Shown here piece after piece: positions 56,134 through 64,000 of a stretch of DNA of 64,000 bases. Position numbers and translations under genes: made by a program. The number at the start of each line of letters is the position of its first letter. Positions within the stretch are counted from its first letter, which is position 1. The notes beneath the pieces are model-generated. The model was not told the DNA's origin, did no database searches, and was given only the letters and a program-made list of their open reading frames with translations. The DNA comes from Cryptomeria japonica (Eukaryota > Streptophyta > Pinopsida > Cupressales > Cupressaceae), in NCBI RefSeq assembly GCF_030272615.1, contig NW_026729183.1, positions 92,901 to 156,900 on the forward strand, written 5' to 3'.

Positions 56134-58571
56134 CCTGGGACCAAAGCCCAACCATTGCAACATCTTTAAGATAAATCACATTTTGTCCTAAGATTTATCA
56201 AAATCTCAAAAGAAAACTTTGATGCATTTATGAACAAGCTCAAAACCAAACAAACTAGATGGTATTTTTCAAATTTTTATTCATGATTTTGAGTAAAATC
56301 AATTTAGAGGGAAATTTTAAGTTTTATTCATTCTTATCACATTAATTTTACCTTTAGTTTATGATTTTCAAAAAATTAAAATTAAATATATATTTTAAGA
56401 TTTAAAATAATTTAATTATCTAATATTTATTTATGATGGTGAATATCCCCAAAATCTCTTCATTGTTGAAGTGCTTTTTCTATAGCACCAGGGGTGAGTT
56501 GCAAAAGAAGTAGAGAAAATGTCATCCCCCCAATATGACTATCAAGAAAATAAGAAACTGGATGTGACATAAAGTTAAAGGCCACAACAACACATAATAG
56601 AACATAATTATTTATGTGGAAATAGCTCCAGTTTTTGTGTATTCTGGTAGTTGCACTTGCCAAGGACCCTTGTTTGTCTCGATAACAAGTAAATCCCTTG
56701 ATGATTTAGTGTATAAATACCAAGCAATGTGTGACTTGCCTAGGGATGTATAATTGATACTTTTACTATCATGTAGTTGACAATGCTTTTAATTGGTCTC
56801 GTCATTTCTAGAATATAATCCAATGCCACTAACGAAGTGCATGTCAGCAATCTTCTAGAGTGGGGATAGATGTCATCCTTATATAAAAATACTTACTATA
56901 GTTGATGGAATCAGAAGGGCAGATGAATAGGGCTCCCCTCTTCCATTTCCTTAAAAAATGAGCTACCTTCATTAGATCTCATGTTTCATAGAACACCATC
57001 ATCTAATAATAACTTTATAGTTGGATTATTATTAAGGGAAGAATAAGATAGACCACTGACCATTTTAGTTGAATGAGTGAAGTTATATATCCATTTGGTC
57101 TCCTCATTTTCTTTTATAAGAGTAAAATGAGGTCAAAATACTAGTGAAACATAATATATAAACATAAATTAAATCAACATAAGGATGAATGGAGGAGTGT
57201 AGAGAGTAGGAACCACATTGAAATGGAACATTAATGTGCTTAACAAGCGAAAAAATTGGAGAGTGAAGAGGAAAGATTGAAGGAATCTGATTTGGATTTT
57301 GACCAAAAAATCTCGCAAACTTCCCCAAGAAACTCAAATGAATCACATGGAGGTTATAACATCAAAAATAACTACAAATATTAGTCAAAAGCACATTTGC
57401 ATATCATCTCTGTACACCATTAATTAAGTGCAACTTAGGGAGAAGGTACAAAAAAGAAAACACTACAAGATGGGTCCTAGCTACTAGACCATGTTAGGTA
57501 CCTTGTACAAATATAATACACTCTCTCATAGGTATAGAAAATGAGAAAACTCAGTGGGAAAAAACTCCTCCTTGAATGAGATAAAAATGTAAAATAATCT
57601 CAAAGAAGAATGATAAGAAAAAAACTACATGTAAGGAAAATTTATCTCCATAAGAGAGAAGAACTTGACCATGTAAGATCCCCTCAAAGTAGAAAATATG
57701 CCAATAACCAATGATCAAAACTAGATATAGAAGATGGTCCACAATCGTTGTATGTAATTCTTCCTCTTAGGAAAAAATAAAATTAAAGGTATATGAATGA
57801 TGTCTTCCCATTCTCGAAAGAAAATGTAGGAAGAAATCTCAAAATGTATCGAGTCTCTAAAAGTTCCTTAGTTGCGCCCAGGTTGATGCTGAAAATTGCT
57901 TGCTCCAAATCATGCATTATAAGCCATATTGCTAAAAAATATGATCTAAGATTTCATGAAGATGAATGAAGAACAAGACCCAAATACAATTATCTCTTTT
58001 CCAGACAAAGATGCTTTCTCCAAATTATTCCAAAGTATTCACGCTCATGTCCAATTGTAAAGAATTATTATATAGAGAATGAACAAGAGGGTTAGAGTGT
58101 TCCCTCCCAAAAAACTAAAGAAGAATCAAATCTATCAAAGATAATATATATGTCAATGTTGTCTCCCAAATCCGCTAGACAAAAGTCTACAAAAAAAATT
58201 GCAATGTTTATCAAGTAGTCATCTTGAGTCACTTTATTTGGAAGACAATATATGTCTTGTTGCATTTGATCACAAGAATACATAGATGTAGGAACACAAG
58301 CATTATCAAATACAAGAATATATGGATGAAGTTGAATGCAAGGCTCAATAACAAGATCACAAGTGAGAATACCCAAGTTTTTAGGGCAATGTAGTTGGCA
58401 GTAGTTCATGCCAAGTGGGTCCATAATGTGTACGTGGGAAGGCGGTTATGCGTAGTAAAAATAATTTTTGACCACCCATTTTAAAATTTATAATATTTAA
58501 AATATGTTTTAAACATATACCTAAATTAATATATTTAGGTATATATTAATTTATAAAAAGGTGAATATTAT
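56134..58571. other. Gene-free interval
   Basis: About 2.4 kb in which I can support no gene. The longest frame is 110 codons on the - strand (58424-58092, MDPLGMNYCQLHCPKNLGIL...), without recognisable domain or neighbours in frame. Other frames (56663-56460, 57346-57104, 57742-57551, all -) are short. They could be shreds of an old gene on the - strand, but nothing links them. Confidence 0.45.
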
Positions 58572-58591
58572 AATAGTTATTAGATATTTTA
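58572..58591. repeat. 20-bp target-site duplication of the SINE (left copy)
   Basis: AATAGTTATTAGATATTTTA is repeated exactly at 58721-58740. Perfect 20-bp match, so the insertion is fairly young. Confidence 0.9.
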
Positions 58592-58720
58592 CAACTTGAG
58601 TTGGCCTACTAGTGGAGAACTTGTGCTCTTGAAATAGAGGTTACAAGTTCAAATCCCACAAAGGGGTAGAGTATGTACACCTTATCATCTTCGGCCCCGT
58701 TACCTATCAAAAAAATAAAA
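58592..58720 (+). mobile_element. tRNA-derived SINE
   Basis: A 129-bp insertion between perfect 20-bp duplications. It has an internal Pol III promoter: A box TGGCCTACTAGTGG (58602-58615) and B box GTTCAAATCC (58647-58656), spaced about 32 bp. The 3' part is ...CGGCCCCGTTACCTATC followed by an A-rich tail (A7TA4). The layout resembles the plant Au/TS type SINEs. Mobilisation would depend on a LINE's enzymes. This is not a functional tRNA: no cloverleaf is evident. Confidence 0.85.
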
Positions 58721-58740
58721 AATAGTTATTAGATATTTTA

Positions 58741-59374
58741 TAAATATGTATCGATCTTGGTTTGTTCAGTTATTGATGCAATAGAGGTTAAGTATCAGGC
58801 AACACTTTGAAATGACCACTTTTTGACCTTTTTACACATAACAACTCGTACAAATCAGATCATTACTACCCAGAAGCCAGATCAATAGCAATAAGAAGTT
58901 AAGTCACATACAAAGACAACTAAAGAAGTCATCAAAATATGATATACCATTTAAGATCTATGAGTGTGCCATGTTAGCTATGACAACTACTGTTGTTCTT
59001 CCCCTAGAACATTACTAGCTTCATTTATAGTATCTAGGGTTATCTAGAGGGTTACGTGAGAATATAACTAAAAAAGTGTATGTCTCAAGTTGTTGGGGGC
59101 AAGGAAAAAAAGTGCTTTTGAATGAATAGAAGTGACCTTGGGGTTTTCTAGACAACTAACTGATTAGAATGGCCAAGCCAGAAATATCTTAAGAAGTGAG
59201 ACACATAGAAATGAGAAAACAAGTGGTACCTGTGAGTGAATAAATAGAAGATGCAAGCAGATGGGTATATATAATTCGTGGAAGAATTGAGGCAGGAAAA
59301 AAGAGGGAACGTGGTTGTACCAAAATATGTCACGTGATGACAAGCAAAAGAGAAAATAAGGCCAGTCTTGACTG
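58741..59374. other. Spacer
   Basis: No gene supported. The - strand frame at 59333-59148 continues from the LINE fragment side but does not resemble a LINE protein. Confidence 0.45.
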
Positions 59375-59775
59375 CGAAGTTTACCCACCATTAGCACAAA
59401 AGAGGAAGGAAGTGTGGGTGCCTGAACCACATTCTCTCAAATTTAAAAGAAATTCGATGTTCAGGAAGTGTAAAATTTGTTGAAATATTTAAGGAGATAT
59501 CATAATGATCCGAACACACAAAAGGCAAGATAGCTGATTGAAATTTGTAATTTTGAAGCAACCAATTCTGAGAGATGAGAAACCTACCTAATCTTTTTGC
59601 TATTTGTAGAAAGTTTGCCCTTCTGTTTGTCCATGTGTAGTGACCATTTTCTGGAATTGTTTCTTTAAGTGCATTATCATATATGAAAAAAGAAAAATCC
59701 TCAATGGTCTTTTTGGGGCAGGCATATTCCACCTTATTTGATTTAATAGTATCTAAATCACCTATATTTATGTTT
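59375..59775 (-). mobile_element. LINE endonuclease fragment
   Basis: The - strand reads IGDLDTIKSNKVEYACPKKTIEDFSFFIYDNALKETIPENGHYTWTNRR, IAKRLGRFLISQ, SFKFERMWFRHPHFLPLL, WWVNF. This is the same region as the LINE-A endonuclease C-terminus (KKTIEDFVSLIFYNALKDIVP...RLDRFLVSQ...FKFERMWFKHPHFLPFLRQWWV) and clearly the same subfamily. Only about 400 bp remain; both sides are cut. Confidence 0.8.
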
Positions 59776-59821
59776 AAATAAGATGTATCTAAATGTTTTC
59801 CATCAATCTTTACATATTTGA

Positions 59822-59935
59822 TAAAAGATATCAGTATGTGTGATTCTAATTCTACAACCCCTAACCCATAAAAAATATAAACTATGTGTTACTCCAAATC
59901 GACCCTTTAAATTCTTATAGTTATACTTGCAACTA
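59822..59935. repeat. ~110-bp dispersed repeat, copy 2
   Basis: Match to 42079-42186 (ATAAAAGATATCAGTATGTG, GATTCTAATTCTACAACCCC, ACTATGTGTTACTCC). It lies 300 bp upstream of the receptor-like protein gene. Confidence 0.75.
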
Positions 59936-60007
59936 CCACCTAGAGTAAACAAATTAATTCATTAAAATATAGAAAAACCTTTCTCTTTCAAAATATGCGA
60001 AAAATTC

Positions 60008-60102
60008 GTCAAAGTGACGTGTGAAGTGACGATATGGTTTTCCTATTATTTTCTATCGTCGTGGATTAAGATATCCAGACTTTTGTAGTCTTTGCAAGTC
60101 AA
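60008..60102 (-). promoter_or_regulatory. Possible W-box elements upstream of the RLP gene
   Basis: The inverse of GTCAA at 60008-60012 and AGTCAA at 60097-60102 give TTGAC and TTGACT, the core bound by WRKY factors that control many defence genes. Two such 5-6 bp cores in 250 bp are only weakly above chance. No clear TATA box is seen between 60100 and 60251. Confidence 0.2.
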
Positions 60103-60250
60103 AGTCGGTGTAAAAGTTGCCGTGTTTTTATCAAGTCATGTGTTGCGAAAACACAAAATTTATCAATCCCAACATCTTTAAAGATTCATTGAATTATTTT
60201 TATTGTTCAGTTATTTATATCTCACTAGGGGAAGAATTGTAAATTGCGCA

Positions 60251-63148
60251 ATGTATCCACTTTCGTTCAAGATGACTGCGGGCTGTGGTTTTTTGTTGAT
60301 ATGGGTAATAATGCTCCATTCTCAATTCCCATTTTCAACAGGGTGTTTACAAGATGAAAGAAGTTACTTGCTGGATTTCAAGGCTGGGCTTAATTTGTCT
60401 TCAGGTCGGTTATCCTCTTGGCGGGGATTCAACTGTTGCGAGTGGGAGGGTGTTGCCTGTGATTACCACACATCCCATGTCATTCGCCTTGATTTAAGTA
60501 TTTATCAGTTGACTGGTGAAGTTCGTACATCGCTGTGTAATCTGCAGCATCTACAGTACTTAGATCTCAGCTGGAATGACTTCAATGGTACTTCTATCCC
60601 TCCCCAGCTTTTAAAATTGCATAGACTTGAGTTTCTTAGCTTGAAAGATGCTGGATTTGCGGGTGAAGTCCCTCTGGAGTTGGGAAATATGTCAAGCTTG
60701 CGTCATTTGGATATTTCAAGAAATGGCTACTTGAACTGTAGTAAGTTTGATGTATGGGTAAGAAATGTAAGAAGCTTGGAATTCTTGGATATGAGTTGGG
60801 TGAACTTGAGCATGGCGTCTGAGCACTGGGGTGATGCCCTTAGCGGTCTTCCCAATCTTACCCAGATTCACTTGTCTGACTGTGGGCTCTCAGGTAATAT
60901 TCCAGATCTCTCAAACCTTACCCGTTTGTCACATCTGCATATAGCTGACAATTCATTCCCGGTTCAACTACCCTCTTGGTTTGAGAATGTGTCCTCATTG
61001 GTTTCGCTTGATCTGTCCTTCTGTGGTATAAATGGTTTCATCCCTTCCAATTTCATGCCCCGCTCAAGAATGAGCAATCTTGTGCTTGATTCTAACTACG
61101 GCTTGAAAGGAAACCTTTCTTTCATGCTAAGCCATTCTTCCTCACTAGTCGTGCTATCCCTTAGTCACTGTAATTTAACGGGAGTGTTCCCCACTTCTAT
61201 TGCAAATTTCTCAAAACTTATGACCATGGATCTGGGGTACAACAATTTGGAGGGCAGTATACCATCCTCTTTTGGCAGCTTAACATCCCTTAGATATCTG
61301 ACCCTTAATTACAACCAGTTAAGTGGTCAGATTCCTCCGTCTCTGTGTCAGCTTCCAACATTGAGGCAGCTCTATCTAGGCCATAACCAGCTGTCAGGAA
61401 CAATTCCAGATTGCATTTCAAAGTTGGCCAGTTTAAACGTATTGTCACTTCGTTCCAGCGGATTAAGAGGGAACATTTCACTTCAACTATTTGAAAATCT
61501 AACCCGCCTTTCACAATTGGACCTTTCAGAAAATCAGTTTGTCATTGACATCTCTACAAGCTGGGTTCCTAAGTTTGCCCACCTGTCTACTCTTGAATTG
61601 CAGTCTTGCAATATACAAGGCAACTTCCCTGCATTTTTGTCCCAGCACTATCAATTGTCCTGGCTAGATCTTTCAGATAACAACATTGTGGGAAATCTTC
61701 CTTCGTGGCTGTGGGATCTTCCTAATCTTCATCAGCTCAATCTTTCAAATAACCAACTGGAAGGTTCTCTACCTCGCAAGATATCTCATAGTTTTTTAAC
61801 AGTGGACTTGCATGGGAATAGATTATATGGCTCTCTTCCTGCTCTTGATTTTGCTGCATATGGATTAGATCTGTCAAATAATGGGTTTAATGGCTCCATT
61901 CCTACAACAATTAGGATATTTGACACTCTATCATTGTCAGGGAATAATTTGACTGGAGAAATTCCAAGTTCTATATGTAACAATTCAGATTATTATAGAG
62001 TTTTGGACCTGTCAAAGAACAAGTTGACAGGTATGATTCCTTCAAATATTGGGCAGTGTTATGGAATGGAAATTTTAAAATTGGCTCAAAATGTTTTAAA
62101 AGGGAAGATTCCGAAGGAGTTAGGAAATCTGCAGAGTCTTCGCACATTAAATCTCAATGGTAACAGGTTGCAAGGTATTATTCCACCATCTATTGCGAAT
62201 TGCACAGATCTCCAAATATTTGATCTAGGAAATAACAATTTTGAAGGTAGCATTCCTGTTTGGATTGAAAAGTTGACAGATTTGAGAATTCTTAGCTTGG
62301 CTTCTAATAAATTTGATGGTAGAATTCCGCCCCAGCTGTTCAGGTTGCAATATCTTCAAATTCTAGATTTACCTGATAATCAATTATCAGGAAATATACC
62401 TTCAGATGTGAGCAAGTTATGTGCTTTGGTCAATAATTCACAAAGTTTTCAATTACAATATTCTTCATATTATCTAGAGGTTTCAACTCGAGACAGAGAG
62501 TATGGAATGAATTTTGCTGATGAAGTAACAGTTTGGATAAAAGGAAGGAGAACTCCATACTCTAAAATAATTGGACAAGACAAGTTCATGGATTTGTCAC
62601 ATAATAACTTGTCAGGAAATATTCCTTCAGAATTGGGGCTCTTGAGAGGATTAATTTCTCTCAACATATCAAAAAATAATCTAAGTGGGGTAATTCCAGA
62701 ATCCTTGGGAGCCTTGACTTACTTGGAATCTTTGGATCTTTCAGAAAATAATTTGTTAGGAAACATTCCTATTCAATTTTTAAATCTCACATTTCTTGCT
62801 GTGTTGAATCTTTCTGACAACAAGTTGTCAGGGTTAATACCACAAGGAAAGCAGTTTTCAACCTTTGAGATTTCTTCCTTTCTAGGAAATCCTAATCTTC
62901 ATGGACCTCCCCTTGAAAACAGGACACAGAGTCTTGGTTTTGGTAGACAACATAATTACAAAGAATTGAATAATACAACCACTAAAAGTGTATATGCAGA
63001 TGTAATGGATCGATGGTGGGCAGTGGGAGTGGGGTTAAGTTACGGAGTGGGATTTGCTACTGTGATTGCAGTGTTGTGCTTCCACATGAAATGGAGATAC
63101 ATATGCTTTTCTTTCATGGATAATTTTATCTATGACCTTTGTGAATAG
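60251..63148 (+). CDS. Leucine-rich-repeat receptor-like protein (no kinase)
   Basis: An intact single-exon gene of 965 codons. I chose the ATG at 60251 (MYPLSFKMTAGCGFLLIWVIM); the frame is open further upstream but without ATG, and 60272 is an alternative. Order: signal peptide (GFLLIWVIMLHSQF), N-terminal cap with paired cysteines (DERSYLLDFKAGL, SSWRGFNCCEWEGVACD), about 27-29 LRRs of the plant type (LxxLxLSxNxLxGxIP), an island without repeats (about residues 740-780, YYLEVSTRDREYGMNFADEV), four final LRRs, a juxtamembrane stretch (GNPNLHGPPL), one membrane helix (about 922-945, GVGLSYGVGFATVIAVL), and a 20-residue tail. There is no kinase domain, so it must signal through partners, as Cf-type and CLV2-type proteins do. 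Likely plasma-membrane immune or developmental receptor; ligand unknown. Confidence 0.9.
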   Translation: MYPLSFKMTAGCGFLLIWVIMLHSQFPFSTGCLQDERSYLLDFKAGLNLSSGRLSSWRGFNCCEWEGVACDYHTSHVIRLDLSIYQLTGEVRTSLCNLQHLQYLDLSWNDFNGTSIPPQLLKLHRLEFLSLKDAGFAGEVPLELGNMSSLRHLDISRNGYLNCSKFDVWVRNVRSLEFLDMSWVNLSMASEHWGDALSGLPNLTQIHLSDCGLSGNIPDLSNLTRLSHLHIADNSFPVQLPSWFENVSSLVSLDLSFCGINGFIPSNFMPRSRMSNLVLDSNYGLKGNLSFMLSHSSSLVVLSLSHCNLTGVFPTSIANFSKLMTMDLGYNNLEGSIPSSFGSLTSLRYLTLNYNQLSGQIPPSLCQLPTLRQLYLGHNQLSGTIPDCISKLASLNVLSLRSSGLRGNISLQLFENLTRLSQLDLSENQFVIDISTSWVPKFAHLSTLELQSCNIQGNFPAFLSQHYQLSWLDLSDNNIVGNLPSWLWDLPNLHQLNLSNNQLEGSLPRKISHSFLTVDLHGNRLYGSLPALDFAAYGLDLSNNGFNGSIPTTIRIFDTLSLSGNNLTGEIPSSICNNSDYYRVLDLSKNKLTGMIPSNIGQCYGMEILKLAQNVLKGKIPKELGNLQSLRTLNLNGNRLQGIIPPSIANCTDLQIFDLGNNNFEGSIPVWIEKLTDLRILSLASNKFDGRIPPQLFRLQYLQILDLPDNQLSGNIPSDVSKLCALVNNSQSFQLQYSSYYLEVSTRDREYGMNFADEVTVWIKGRRTPYSKIIGQDKFMDLSHNNLSGNIPSELGLLRGLISLNISKNNLSGVIPESLGALTYLESLDLSENNLLGNIPIQFLNLTFLAVLNLSDNKLSGLIPQGKQFSTFEISSFLGNPNLHGPPLENRTQSLGFGRQHNYKELNNTTTKSVYADVMDRWWAVGVGLSYGVGFATVIAVLCFHMKWRYICFSFMDNFIYDLCE

Positions 63149-64000
63149 TGAATCCTTGAAGCTATTTCACAAAAGATGCTCTGAGCTTTTATTTGGATTA
63201 TTCCACATTTGGGTTGTCACTCATATTTATGTTTGTTTACTTGCATTGTCATGTGTGCTATTTTTTCTTTTTCAAATGAGTAGCACTACAAAATGTACTC
63301 TTTTCTAAATGTATGGATTTTGTTCTTATTTTAAGCTTTCACAATTAATGATTAGAATTATAAAACAGGTTACAAAATTTTGAAAGTTGTTTCCTTTTAT
63401 TTAAAAATTAAATGTAGTAATTGTGAAGAAAAATTGATCTATTAAAATGCCTATATAATATTATTTTACAAGATAAATGCTTTGTTTCTAGATGTTTCAC
63501 TCATACAACACCTAATTTTCTCTCTCACATATAATAGTCAATGCTAAATACATATAAAATTTATTACATTGTTCTTTTTAACAATTTTCTTTTCTCTAAT
63601 AAAATAAAAAATATACACATAACCATATTCTATATTTTTAAAGGTTGAGATTGAAAACTACAAAATTGCTTAGCTATTTCAACTGAGGCGATGTCTATGC
63701 AACCGACATAATGACAATAATAAAGAATAAATTGCACTTTTAATAAAAGAGCAAATGAATTATTTTATTAGCTGGATAGCCATTTTGCTTCAAAAGATAT
63801 GGCAAGTTTGATTTTTTGATGTCATTTTATCGATATCAGTATATACAAATGGTAGAAAAGTAGTTTTTTTGGGATAGTGCCTAATTTTCTTCAAGTGCTT
63901 AGTCATTTTCAAACTTCAAATTGAGTGGTTATACAAGCATTGTTCTAACAAAATCGTACATGCTTTCCCACTTCCTTATTTTGTGAAAATTAAAGGAAAA
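63149..64000. other. 3' flank of the RLP gene
   Basis: AT-rich, with no further gene before the window end. The transcript end is not determinable; there is no clear AATAAA within 400 bp. Confidence 0.5.

Noticed and set aside
58092-58424. 110-codon - strand ORF (MDPLGMNYCQLHC...)
   Set aside because: No domain, no in-frame neighbour, average length for chance in this composition once many frames are considered; not enough to call a gene.
58592-58720. A functional tRNA gene
   Set aside because: A and B boxes are present, but there is no cloverleaf or acceptor stem; an A-rich tail and target duplications show a SINE.
60203-60250. Upstream extension of the RLP protein by 16 residues
   Set aside because: Opens with TTG, not ATG; the signal peptide fits a start at 60251 or 60272.

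Overview
This window looks like a stretch of a large, AT-rich, transposon-packed seed-plant genome. It holds only one intact gene, a leucine-rich-repeat receptor-like protein at the right end. The rest is nested, decayed retroelements of plant type: Ty3/gypsy pol with two RNase H domains, and L1-type LINEs with endonuclease, RT and RNase H. The density of old, stop-riddled elements and long gene-free spacers suggests a gymnosperm, but no single feature proves that. All assignments come from reading translations by eye; no database search was possible.

Layout. 1-11.84 kb: a decayed Ty3/gypsy element on the + strand (gag end, protease, G-patch, RT, two RNase H domains, integrase, long 3' noncoding part, PPT, 3' LTR). 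It is bracketed by two LTRs of a second family in opposite orientation (1-1604 minus, 10442-11837 plus). 11.84-13.8 kb: 3' end of a LINE (+). 14.0-22.1 kb: a complete-length but dead LINE on the - strand (LINE-A) with target-site duplications. 22.1-25.3 kb: gene-free AT-rich DNA with small repeats. 25.3-39.7 kb: a second - strand LINE (LINE-B) with a 21-bp target-site duplication. It is split inside its RNase H domain by a 6.5-kb insertion (27347-33875) with an exact 5-bp duplication. The insertion carries a 1,213-codon ORF of unknown function, interrupted only by TAG codons, behind a promoter-like region of hairpin-bearing tandem repeats. 40.7-42.1 kb: a LINE 3' end and a ~250-bp tandem array. 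42.2-46.7 kb: arms and internal fragments of an unclassified inverted-repeat element plus a coiled-coil pseudogene. 46.7-51.05 kb: a truncated Ty3/gypsy element (+) with LTR and tRNA-Met-type PBS. 51.4 kb: a small palindromic transposon with an exact 9-bp duplication. 54.3-56.1 kb: a LINE fragment with a solo LTR inside it. 58.6 kb: a tRNA-derived SINE with a 20-bp perfect duplication. 59.4 kb: a LINE endonuclease fragment. 60.25-63.15 kb: the receptor-like protein gene.

The two most unusual signals are these. First, both long LINEs carry an extra ORF between RNase H and the 3' end, in the same position, with weak but collinear protein similarity. Second, the 6.5-kb insertion has the ends of an LTR element (TG...CA, 5-bp duplication) but shows no LTR pair and no polymerase, only one very long unknown ORF.
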